From assembly GCA_947176685.1 (NCBI GenBank), contig CAMWRL010000028.1, positions 1-13,788 on the forward strand: a stretch of 13,788 nt of DNA, in the 5' to 3' direction. The notes under the pieces were generated by a model that saw only the letters and a list, made by a program, of their open reading frames with translations, was not told the DNA's origin and searched no databases. This stretch comes from an uncultured Ruminococcus sp. GTDB lineage: Bacteria; Bacillota; Clostridia; Oscillospirales; Ruminococcaceae. The position numbers and the translations under genes were made by a program. Each line of letters starts with the position of its first letter. Positions within the stretch are counted from its first letter, which is position 1. Below are positions 1 through 5,891 of the stretch, piece by piece.

Positions 1-605
1 GCGTTATGCCGAATGACTGGAAAATAACAACTTTAGGCGAAGTATGTTCTTGTATTCTCGGCGGAACACCAAGCCGTAAAAATCCGGAATATTGGAACGG
101 TAATATTTCTTGGATAAATTCAGGAGAAGTAAATCGTTTCAGAATAACGTCACCAAGTGAATTAATTACAGAAAAAGGGTTAAATTCTTCCTCAACAAAA
201 TTATTACCTGAAAAAACTACTGTATTAGCAATTACAGGTGCAACTTTGGGTAAGGTCAGTTTACTTGAAATAGAAAGTTGTGCTAATCAGTCAGTTGTCG
301 GAATAATTCCTAATGAAATCTTGCCTTATGAATATATTTTTCCATTTATTAAAGCAAACATTAAACAACTTACTTTACATCAGACAGGCGGAGCACAGCA
401 ACATATTAATAAACAAAACGTGGAAAGTTTACCAGTTTATATACCATATGAAGAAGATATTAAAAAATATAAAAATATAGTAAATTCTATATATGAAGTA
501 ATATCTAATAATTGTTTTGAAAATCAACGTCTTTCCGCCCTGCGTGATGCCCTGCTCCCTAAGCTTATGAACGGTGAAATAGATGTATCCAAAATAAAAG
601 ACTGA
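1..605 (+). CDS. hsdS: Type I restriction-modification specificity subunit HsdS, 5'-truncated by the window edge
   Basis: HsdS chooses the DNA target of a type I restriction-modification complex (with HsdM and HsdR). About 200 residues are visible: one target-recognition domain beginning near PNDWKITTLGEV, with the family-typical GGTPS and the IxWINSGEV, TGATLGKV and TGGAQQHI motifs (about residues 15-135). The C-terminal conserved helical region ends in RLSALRDALLPKLMNGEID. Full HsdS proteins are about 400 aa with two recognition domains, so this is probably the C-terminal half. The frame stays open to base 1 (the codon before ATG6 is GTT), and no SD is visible before ATG6, so ATG6 is probably internal. 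A one-domain half-gene, such as a recombining hsdS cassette, cannot be excluded. The gene ends in TGA at 603-605 inside a terminator-like hairpin and converges on minus-strand genes. It is AT-rich compared with the operon to its right, as is usual for transferred restriction loci. Confidence 0.9.
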   Translation, partial: VMPNDWKITTLGEVCSCILGGTPSRKNPEYWNGNISWINSGEVNRFRITSPSELITEKGLNSSSTKLLPEKTTVLAITGATLGKVSLLEIESCANQSVVGIIPNEILPYEYIFPFIKANIKQLTLHQTGGAQQHINKQNVESLPVYIPYEEDIKKYKNIVNSIYEVISNNCFENQRLSALRDALLPKLMNGEIDVSKIKD

Positions 606-625
606 TAAATAAAATATCAGTCTTT
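597..625. terminator. Bidirectional rho-independent terminator-like hairpin between hsdS and the TSCPD gene
   Basis: A perfect 11-bp inverted repeat (597-607 AAAGACTGATA and 615-625 TATCAGTCTTT) encloses a 7-nt A-rich loop. It lies between two convergent genes and contains the hsdS stop codon. On the minus strand the stem is followed by a T-rich stretch (complement of AAAATAAA, 590-597), giving a normal terminator for the TSCPD gene. On the plus strand the T tail is short (TTT, then CGGGG), so termination of hsdS may be weaker. Confidence 0.75.
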
Positions 626-631
626 CGGGGA

Positions 632-892
632 TTATGCGTTTTTCTGCGATTCGTAAGCCTCACGGACTGCAACACATAACTGGTCAGCACATGAAGTAGG
701 TTTCATACCGCAGGTATTTCCCTTTACTTTCGCTTCAATCTGTTCAACCGTCCAGCCGTCTACGAGTTTGGAAATAGCTTTCAGATTACCGTTACAACCG
801 CCATTGAATACGATATTTGTTATAACATCGCCGTCAATATCGAAGCTGATTTCCTTTGAACAGACTATTTTAGTCCTGTAAGTATAATGCAT
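632..892 (-). CDS. Small TSCPD-domain protein (TIGR03905-like)
   Basis: An 86-aa protein with the signature of the TSCPD family: a cysteine-glycine motif GGCNGNLKAISKLVDG followed by a C-terminal CGMKPTSCADQLC. TSCPD domains occur as stand-alone small proteins in Clostridia and at the C-terminus of B12-dependent ribonucleotide reductases. The exact role is unknown; the conserved cysteines (in GGCNG, NTCGM, TSCADQLC) suggest metal binding or redox work, which is inference. The start was placed at ATG 890-892 because AAAGGA lies 10-11 nt upstream. The same frame is open further upstream to 976, but that extension (MDFTRRYTRRRK...) overlaps the previous gene, is basic and unlike the family, and has no better SD. 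The gene is last in a minus-strand series and is followed by a terminator-like hairpin. Confidence 0.85.
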   Translation of the reverse strand: MHYTYRTKIVCSKEISFDIDGDVITNIVFNGGCNGNLKAISKLVDGWTVEQIEAKVKGNTCGMKPTSCADQLCVAVREAYESQKNA

Positions 893-911
893 AATAAAAA
901 CATCCTTTCTT

Positions 912-940
912 TTAATAATAGTTTTAATTAAATTTAACAA
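912..940 (-). promoter_or_regulatory. Weak candidate sigma-A promoter for the TSCPD gene
   Basis: On the minus strand, TTGTTA (935-940) and TATTAA (912-917) are separated by exactly 17 bp, about 20 nt ahead of the TSCPD start. Each box matches consensus at four of six positions. The region is very AT-rich, so a chance match is likely; read-through from the gene upstream is the alternative. Confidence 0.25.
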
Positions 941-1356
941 TTTCCGCCTTCTGGTATATCGTCTGGTGAAATCCATTCAATTTCTGTTGAAGCTGTACCT
1001 GTTTCCAGAAATTCCTTTATACCTTTCCATGCCAGTTCAGGCGGTAAAAATAAACCTATAGAAAAATCGCATATATCTTTAGTCCAGACAATTTCGTTTA
1101 ATCTGTTTTTATCAAAAACTGATAATTTTTCCTCGCCTCTACGAGAATAATTCAAATAAATTCCGTAATCAGGATGTACATTAATAAATAATGATGCAAC
1201 CTGTTCATCATTTTCATAATACTGAACTTCTATACAAGCAACACTTACAGATGACCAGTAATTTCTGAAATTTTTGATAATATCGTTATATACAATGTCA
1301 GGGTCAATATTAATTATAATTTTTCCGTCCGGACGGTCATATTTTGTATATTTCAT
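934..1356 (-). CDS. Hypothetical 140-aa protein, possibly an Imm1-family immunity protein
   Basis: A soluble, acidic 140-aa protein without a signal peptide or membrane segment. The C-terminal stretch LPPELAWKGIKEFLETG, followed by an EIEW motif (about residues 104-128), resembles the ending typical of Imm1 immunity proteins of polymorphic toxin systems (helix, then ETG, then a conserved Trp). The middle part, with repeated beta-strand-like segments (ACIEVQYYE, VASLFINVHPDYGIYLNY), also fits that fold. This is recalled family knowledge, not a search result. No cognate toxin is visible in the window, so it would be an orphan immunity gene. The start ATG (1354-1356) has only a weak purine-rich SD (AGAAAGTGA). 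It lies 38 nt after the lipoprotein gene and 41 nt before the TSCPD gene, so all three may share a transcript. If not Imm1, it is simply uncharacterised. Confidence 0.7.
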   Translation of the reverse strand: MKYTKYDRPDGKIIINIDPDIVYNDIIKNFRNYWSSVSVACIEVQYYENDEQVASLFINVHPDYGIYLNYSRRGEEKLSVFDKNRLNEIVWTKDICDFSIGLFLPPELAWKGIKEFLETGTASTEIEWISPDDIPEGGNC

Positions 1357-1394
1357 TTTTTACAATTTCACTTTCTGTAAATAAATATCCGGAC

Positions 1395-2093
1395 TTACTC
1401 AACGGTTATTGAACCTGCCTTTGTATGTGTAAAGGCGTATTTTTCAAACGACTTATCGTTCTGGGTATTTATGAACATATCGCTATCCCTATAGTAAAAG
1501 TCCAGTGGGTAAACCGTTCCGGATTCAGCGTCTTCCGGAATTTCAAGATAGAGTGTTATTATTTCACCATCCTGACCATCGTTTCCTTTGAACATTACTG
1601 TAAAAAACGATGTACCAAGATTCTGTTTCACAAGTTCTTCCGGAGGATTGTTTTCTTTTTTCCACTCCATAGCAACAACGCCTGTATTGAATTCAGAAGC
1701 TATACCAACCTTATATTTAAGAAACTTGTCATCATTTTCCTGGTAAACGCATTTAAGAACGTCCGGATAAGTCAGGTGAATACCCGAATTATTCCAGTTA
1801 AGGTCAGCCCCTTCAACTGAAACTGTAATTTCAGCGATTTCACCGGCTTTAGCAGTTGTGTTTGATATGCTTAAAACAGGTCCTTTGTCAACGTCCGGCA
1901 CATCTTTGAAATTATTTTCCAGAACCGTCCTGCTGTCTGATGGTTTCTTCACCTCATCAATGTCTTCAAACGAAGAAAAAGTGGGTGATTCTTTGGAAGT
2001 TTCGGGACTGGAATAGGAATTTTTATTTTTATCTCCGCACGAAAAAGCAGTAATACACATTATGACTGCCGGAATAATAATTTTCAGTTTCAT
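1395..2093 (-). CDS. Lipoprotein with a cohesin-like domain
   Basis: A 232-aa exported protein. The N-terminus has a basic start, a hydrophobic stretch and a lipobox-like TAFSC with Cys19 as the likely lipidation site, then a Ser/Pro/Glu-rich linker to about residue 70. Residues 72-232 look like a cohesin/carbohydrate-binding-type beta-sandwich. They open with PVLSISNTTAKAGEIAEITV, contain SGIHLTYPDVLKC, and end in GSITVE, the pattern of Ruminococcus and Clostridium cohesins. Cohesins bind dockerins and hold cellulosome enzymes; a lipid-anchored one would display a binding site on the cell surface. Whether this divergent domain really binds a dockerin is inference. The start ATG (2091-2093) has no SD immediately before it; the strong SD is 44 nt away across a hairpin (see the leader entry). 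Confidence 0.75.
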   Translation of the reverse strand: MKLKIIIPAVIMCITAFSCGDKNKNSYSSPETSKESPTFSSFEDIDEVKKPSDSRTVLENNFKDVPDVDKGPVLSISNTTAKAGEIAEITVSVEGADLNWNNSGIHLTYPDVLKCVYQENDDKFLKYKVGIASEFNTGVVAMEWKKENNPPEELVKQNLGTSFFTVMFKGNDGQDGEIITLYLEIPEDAESGTVYPLDFYYRDSDMFINTQNDKSFEKYAFTHTKAGSITVE

Positions 2094-2164
2094 TTTGAAT
2101 GCGACAGAATAATCCCATAGGAAAAAAAGTGTCGCTTCCTCCTTTCGTACTTATTGTATGTACG
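2094..2164 (-). promoter_or_regulatory. Structured leader of the lipoprotein gene: SD, hairpin, start codon
   Basis: On the minus strand a strong SD (AAAGGAGGAA, 2136-2145) is followed by GCGACA (2130-2135), a 23-nt loop and TGTCGC (2101-2106), and then 7 nt before ATG. SD and ATG are 44 nt apart in linear sequence. Closing the 6-bp stem would remove 35 nt and leave 9 nt, a normal spacing. A second small inverted repeat (CGTAC/GTACG, 2146-2150 and 2160-2164) lies just upstream of the SD. An out-of-frame ATG in the loop (2116-2118) could start a 29-codon leader peptide instead. Confidence 0.45.
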
Positions 2165-2171
2165 GTTTCAA

Positions 2172-2197
2172 ATCCGGACTACGGTAAATTTCCGGAT
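2172..2197. repeat. Inverted repeat ATCCGGA/TCCGGAT between the 85-aa gene and the lipoprotein gene
   Basis: A perfect 7-bp inverted repeat (2172-2178 and 2191-2197) with a 12-nt spacer. Each arm contains the palindrome TCCGGA that is frequent across the window. Neither side carries a T run in the orientation a terminator would need, so it may instead be a protein-binding site, mRNA structure or chance. Confidence 0.4.
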
Positions 2198-2206
2198 AAA
2201 AATTAC

Positions 2207-2464
2207 TTATTTTATAATTTTATTTAACAATTTCTGCATTTCTTCTTCTGTTCCCCAGCCATGCCGGATGTTGTCAGGGTCAAGAATCCTTACATGGTGT
2301 GTGATTTGATTCTGCTGAAGTTTCCAGCCTTTGTCTGAGGCTATTGTATTCCAGAACACATGTCCGCCCATTGTCGGAAACGGAATGTTAGGCATATTTT
2401 TTAATAAATCCGGATTATTGGCAATTGCTTTTATTGCTAATAAGGCGATATTTTCAATACCCAT
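2207..2464 (-). CDS. Small conserved-looking hypothetical protein (85 aa)
   Basis: I do not recognise a named family. The N-terminal third (IENIALLAIKAIANNPDLLKN) looks like an amphipathic helix. A Pro-rich turn (NIPFPTMGG) leads to a compact Trp-rich region with HVFWNTIASDKGWKLQQN, THHVRILDPDNIRHGWG and a final helix. The many aromatic and polar residues suggest a folded small domain rather than a random frame. A canonical SD (AAGGAG, 7 nt spacing) and a good promoter upstream support a real gene. There is no signal peptide or membrane segment. Its position ahead of the lipoprotein and the Imm1-like gene makes a link to a toxin/immunity locus conceivable, but nothing in the sequence shows it. 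Confidence 0.75.
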   Translation of the reverse strand: MGIENIALLAIKAIANNPDLLKNMPNIPFPTMGGHVFWNTIASDKGWKLQQNQITHHVRILDPDNIRHGWGTEEEMQKLLNKIIK

Positions 2465-2487
2465 TTTCTGCTCCTTTTTGAAATCGA

Positions 2488-2516
2488 TTTATAAGTAGTA
2501 AAACAACCGGCATCAA
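2488..2516 (-). promoter_or_regulatory. Candidate sigma-A promoter for the 85-aa gene
   Basis: On the minus strand, TTGATG (2511-2516; four of six matches to TTGACA) and TATAAA (2488-2493; five of six matches to TATAAT) are separated by exactly 17 bp. The -10 box ends 23 nt before the ATG, leaving room for a short leader with the SD. This is the best promoter-like sequence I found in the window. Confidence 0.55.
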
Positions 2517-2538
2517 CTCCTGTCCATATGAACAGGAG
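2517..2538 (-). terminator. Weak terminator-like hairpin after the Clp ATPase gene
   Basis: A 7-bp perfect stem (CTCCTGT 2517-2523 with ACAGGAG 2532-2538) and an 8-nt loop lie 24 nt after the clp stop codon. No clean T run follows on the minus strand (TTGATGCCGGTTGTTTT), so termination would be inefficient. The stem also abuts the -35 box of the next promoter, so an operator role is possible. Confidence 0.35.
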
Positions 2539-2562
2539 CTATCCGGATAATGTGTTTTATGA

Positions 2563-4857
2563 TTATTTCTTTTCCCTTGCAGTAACAATGATATTTTCAC
2601 CTTCTGCCGAAATGTCAATACCGCTTATTTTTGAAACCTTTTCTATAATTATTTCAGCTATCTGGTCTTCGATTTCCTGACGGATAACACGTCTTATGTC
2701 TCTTGCACCGTAAGGCTTGCCATAAGACTTTTCGGCAATAAGTGACAATGCCTTGCTGTTGTAACTTATGCTGAGATTCTTTTCTGCAAGCGGTTCAATC
2801 ATTTCGTCAAGCATAAGAGATGCGATACTTGCGAAATCTTTCTTGTCAAGCTGTCTGAATACAACAACTTCGTCTATACGGCTTATAAATTCGGGTCTGA
2901 GGAACTCACGCAGACCTTTCATAGCCTTGTCACGGGAAATTTCATTTTCTGTCCTGTTGAAGCCCACACCAACGCTCTTGTCAGTTGAGCCGGCATTTGA
3001 AGTCATACAGATTATTGTATTTTCAAAGTTTATGGTTCTGCCGTGAGCGTCATCAACCTTGCCCTCGTCAAGAATCTGCATAAGGATATTCATAACGTCC
3101 GGATGAGCCTTTTCGATTTCGTCAAAAAGTATTACCGAATACGGACGGCGGCGGACTTTTTCAGTAAGCTGTCCGGCTTCATCGTAGCCCACATATCCGG
3201 GAGGCGAGCCAATCATTCTTGCAACAGAATGTTTTTCCATATATTCAGTCATATCAAGTCTTATAAGCGGTTCGGTGGAGTCAAACATTTCTTCGGAAAG
3301 AGCCTTTACAAGTTCGGTTTTACCAACGCCCGTAGGTCCTACAAAGATAAATGATGCCGGACGGCGGCGTTTATTGAGATGTACCCTTGTACGCTTGATA
3401 GCCTTTGAAAGCGTTTCAACTGCTTCGTTCTGTCCGAGTACACGTTTTTTCAGCGCACCCTCAAGACGGGCGATTTTTAGAAATTCGGTTTCAGCAATCT
3501 TGCTTGCCGGAATACCCGTCCAGAGTTCGACAACTTTTGTTATGTCTTCCTCTGTAACCTGTACGTTTTCGGCTTTTTCGCCAAGAACCTTTTCATTTTC
3601 ACGGGCGTGAATAAGTTTTCCCTTTACTTCGGCAAGTGCCTGATAATCCGGTTCACTCTGTTCGGAAATACTCTTTTCCATACCCTCAAGTACGGCTATT
3701 TCCTTTTTAAGTTTATTGTATTCTGCGATTTCAGGCGAACGTATGCAGGCTCTTGCGCAGCCCTCGTCAAGCAGGTCAATAGCCTTGTCGGGCAGGAAAC
3801 GGTCTGTAATATATCTTTCCGAAAGCACTGCACATACTCTTACAAGATAGTCCGAGATATGCACTTTATGGTAATTTTCGTAATATTTCCTGATACCGAG
3901 AAGTACGTTAACAGTGTCTTCAATGGTAGGTTCGGCAACCGTTACCGGCTGGAAACGCCTTTCCAAAGCTGCGTCTTTTTCGATATACTTTCTGTACTCG
4001 CTGAAAGTAGTCGCACCGATTACCTGAATTTCGCCCCTTGAAAGTGCCGGTTTAAGGATATTTGCGGCGTTCATTGAACCCTCTGAATCGCCTGCTCCCA
4101 CAAGGTTGTGAACTTCGTCAATAAAGAGGATAATATTACCCTCACGCTTTACCTCGTCAATAAGACCTTTTACACGGCTCTCAAACTGTCCTCTGAACTG
4201 CGTTCCTGCAACAAGTGCCGTCAGGTCAAGCAGATAGACTTTCTTATCAGCAAGATTGAACGGTACAGTACCTTCGTTTATGCGCTGTGCGATACCTTCG
4301 GCAATAGCGGTTTTTCCCACGCCAGGTTCGCCGATAAGACACGGATTGTTTTTTGTACGTCTTGACATAATCTGTATTACACGGGCAATTTCCTTGTCAC
4401 GCCCTATAATGTTATCAAGTTCACCGTCAGCGGCTTTTTTGGAAAGGTTCGTACAGTAACTGCCGAGGAATTTAAGTTCTTTCTGTTTCTTTTCACGCCT
4501 GTTGCCGAAAAGACTTTTCTTTTCAGGTTTTCCCTCAATATTTTTTTTAGGCTCTGAGGATTCGGAATCAGAATCGTTTTTGCTGCCCATTCCGAACATA
4601 TTTGAAATGAAGTCGGGCATAAGACCTGAGCCGCCCATTTCAAAGCTGTCGCCGTCAAGCATACTCATCATCTGGTCTGAAATCTGGTCAATTTCCTCAT
4701 TTGTAATACCCAGTCTGTCCATGTACTCCGCTACCTGCGGAATTTTCTGTTCTCTGGCGCACGAAAGACAATATCCCTCGTTTTTCTTTTCGTTGCCCTG
4801 CACGGAAGTTATAAATACAACCGCTGGTCTTTTTTTACATTTGCTGCACATCATCAT
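2563..4857 (-). CDS. ClpE-like ATP-dependent Clp protease ATP-binding subunit with N-terminal zinc finger
   Basis: A 764-aa Hsp100/Clp unfoldase: it pulls substrate proteins through a hexameric ring, normally into ClpP. The N-terminus has a four-cysteine zinc finger (C4, C7, C30, C33), as in ClpE and McsA, in place of the Clp_N double repeat of ClpA/B/C. A Met/Gly/Ser/Asp-rich linker runs to about residue 115. AAA+ domain 1 has Walker A GEPGVGKT (176-183) and Walker B LFIDE (D247/E248). A short helical middle region covers about 375-430. AAA+ domain 2 has Walker A GPTGVGKT (507-514) and Walker B ILFDE (D579/E580). A VGVGF loop (629-633) matches the ClpP-docking VGF/IGF motif, followed by the ClpB D2-small domain. 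The first of three in-frame ATGs fits the SD (AGGGGG, 9 nt). It is last in the operon, 75 nt after the cvpA-like gene. ClpP, CtsR and McsB are not in the window. A ClpC label is possible, but the zinc finger favours ClpE. Confidence 0.93.
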   Translation of the reverse strand: MMMCSKCKKRPAVVFITSVQGNEKKNEGYCLSCAREQKIPQVAEYMDRLGITNEEIDQISDQMMSMLDGDSFEMGGSGLMPDFISNMFGMGSKNDSDSESSEPKKNIEGKPEKKSLFGNRREKKQKELKFLGSYCTNLSKKAADGELDNIIGRDKEIARVIQIMSRRTKNNPCLIGEPGVGKTAIAEGIAQRINEGTVPFNLADKKVYLLDLTALVAGTQFRGQFESRVKGLIDEVKREGNIILFIDEVHNLVGAGDSEGSMNAANILKPALSRGEIQVIGATTFSEYRKYIEKDAALERRFQPVTVAEPTIEDTVNVLLGIRKYYENYHKVHISDYLVRVCAVLSERYITDRFLPDKAIDLLDEGCARACIRSPEIAEYNKLKKEIAVLEGMEKSISEQSEPDYQALAEVKGKLIHARENEKVLGEKAENVQVTEEDITKVVELWTGIPASKIAETEFLKIARLEGALKKRVLGQNEAVETLSKAIKRTRVHLNKRRRPASFIFVGPTGVGKTELVKALSEEMFDSTEPLIRLDMTEYMEKHSVARMIGSPPGYVGYDEAGQLTEKVRRRPYSVILFDEIEKAHPDVMNILMQILDEGKVDDAHGRTINFENTIICMTSNAGSTDKSVGVGFNRTENEISRDKAMKGLREFLRPEFISRIDEVVVFRQLDKKDFASIASLMLDEMIEPLAEKNLSISYNSKALSLIAEKSYGKPYGARDIRRVIRQEIEDQIAEIIIEKVSKISGIDISAEGENIIVTAREKK

Positions 4858-4932
4858 CAGGCATTTCCCCCTGTTATTATTTTTTCGTTATTTCCGTGAA
4901 ATATTCCTGCGGAAAAATGTAGTAATGTCTTG

Positions 4933-5832
4933 TTAAAGTTTAGATGCAATATTATAAGCATACTTGAAAATAAACGTTTTGTCAATAGCTTCGTTGTTAA
5001 AAAACAACATTTCATTGCTTCCCATAACCACATAAAGCCGTACTGCTACAGCTATTATGAATACAATGGCTGCTCCGGTAAAGATTCCGCATACGCCTCC
5101 GGCAATGTGTGAACCTGTACTTTCATCAATTTCACGCTGACTGCCTGTAAGGGCTTTTGCCGTAAGAAGTCCGAAAGCAAATACCACCGCAAACATTATC
5201 ACGCATACCAGAAGTCTAATTACATTTTTGTAAGCGTCTGCCGTATAGGTGTCCGCTATTATTTTTGCGGCTTCATCACGTTGTTCGCCGGTTTTTATTA
5301 TTTTCAGAAGATTTCCGAAATCCGTTTTGCCGTCCGTTATTTTTTGCGAAGCAGTTGCAACAGCGTAATTTGTAAGGTCTGCGGAAATAAGCTTTTTCAT
5401 TACACCGGCATAGGCTTGGTTGAGATTATTTTGGAAAATCGCTTCCTTGTCAACAACCTTGCCGTTTATATTGTTAAGATATTTATAAATCTGTTCATCA
5501 ACGTCCTTGTCGGATTCAAGGATTTCATCAATTTTCTGAGTATTGACAATTACGTTGTATCCCATATTGTCAAGAGCGTCTGCGAGATATGAGGATATTT
5601 CTACATCAATAAGCGATTTGTTAAGTTTTTTTATATTGTTGTCACGTATTACCGTTTTGTAGATATTTTCCGAAACAGCTCCGCTCATCGGTACTGCCAG
5701 AAGTACCCCCACTATACAGCTAACAACCATAACAGCCGCTTTGAATATACCTTTTCTTCCGTTCAGGTAAATGCATAACAATAATGACGCAGCCGCCATT
5801 ACATCGTAAAACCACCAGAATTGTGTTCCCAT
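4933..5832 (-). CDS. CvpA-like membrane protein with a large external insert
   Basis: A 299-aa membrane protein with two N-terminal transmembrane segments (about 6-23 and 29-50) and two more at about 204-226 and 243-268. The second pair includes the glycine-rich GGVCGIFTGAAIVFI typical of the fourth helix of CvpA (colicin V production) proteins. CvpA proteins are usually 160-200 aa; here about 150 charged residues (51-203) separate helices 2 and 3, predicted outside the cell and mostly alpha-helical. CvpA proteins affect envelope homeostasis, but their biochemical role is unclear. The gene lies 59 nt after the DUF5711-like gene in the same operon. Its SD (AAAGGGGG) is 37 nt from the ATG with a hairpin between them. 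The family call rests on topology and the glycine-rich helix, so it is moderate; an unnamed four-helix membrane protein is the alternative. Confidence 0.75.
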   Translation of the reverse strand: MGTQFWWFYDVMAAASLLLCIYLNGRKGIFKAAVMVVSCIVGVLLAVPMSGAVSENIYKTVIRDNNIKKLNKSLIDVEISSYLADALDNMGYNVIVNTQKIDEILESDKDVDEQIYKYLNNINGKVVDKEAIFQNNLNQAYAGVMKKLISADLTNYAVATASQKITDGKTDFGNLLKIIKTGEQRDEAAKIIADTYTADAYKNVIRLLVCVIMFAVVFAFGLLTAKALTGSQREIDESTGSHIAGGVCGIFTGAAIVFIIAVAVRLYVVMGSNEMLFFNNEAIDKTFIFKYAYNIASKL

Positions 5833-5877
5833 TTTGATATGTACATCCGGTTGATACTGATGTACTTTTCCCCCTTT
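5833..5877 (-). promoter_or_regulatory. Structured leader of the cvpA-like gene: SD, hairpin, start codon
   Basis: On the minus strand a strong SD (AAAGGGGG, 5870-5877) is followed by AAAA, then a perfect 7-bp inverted repeat GTACATC/GATGTAC (5859-5865 and 5841-5847; 11-nt loop), then ATATCAAA and ATG. The linear SD-to-ATG distance is 37 nt; with the stem closed it is about 12 nt. The layout matches the lipoprotein leader, including an ACGAAAGGRGGAA start and a CAAAATG end. An ATG at 5846-5848, on the 3' side of the stem, could start a 15-codon out-of-frame peptide. Confidence 0.45.
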
Positions 5878-5891
5878 CGTTTAAAAAAATA

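Noticed and set aside
632..976. Longer 114-aa form of the TSCPD protein
   Set aside because: The extra 28 residues overlap the upstream gene, are basic and not family-like; ATG 890-892 has a proper SD.
1425..1820. 131-codon open frame on the plus strand opposite the lipoprotein gene
   Set aside because: The protein is unstructured-looking (many Phe, Ile, Cys, Arg) with no family motif; the opposite strand has a lipobox and a cohesin-like domain.
2116..2118. Alternative ATG in the lipoprotein leader as the true gene start
   Set aside because: It is out of frame with the lipoprotein and gives only a 29-codon frame; kept as a possible leader peptide rather than a gene.
2172..2197. Terminator after the 85-aa gene
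   Set aside because: A perfect 7-bp stem is present, but no T run follows it on the minus strand, so it is listed only as an inverted repeat.
4876..4912. Inverted repeat TTTCCG/CGGAAA between the cvpA-like gene and the Clp gene
   Set aside because: Only 6 bp with a 13-nt loop and no T run; the two genes look co-transcribed, so a terminator call is not supported.
2768..4936. Several plus-strand open frames of 67-144 codons opposite the Clp gene
   Set aside because: The minus strand carries an intact 764-aa Clp ATPase with all motifs, so these frames are shadows.
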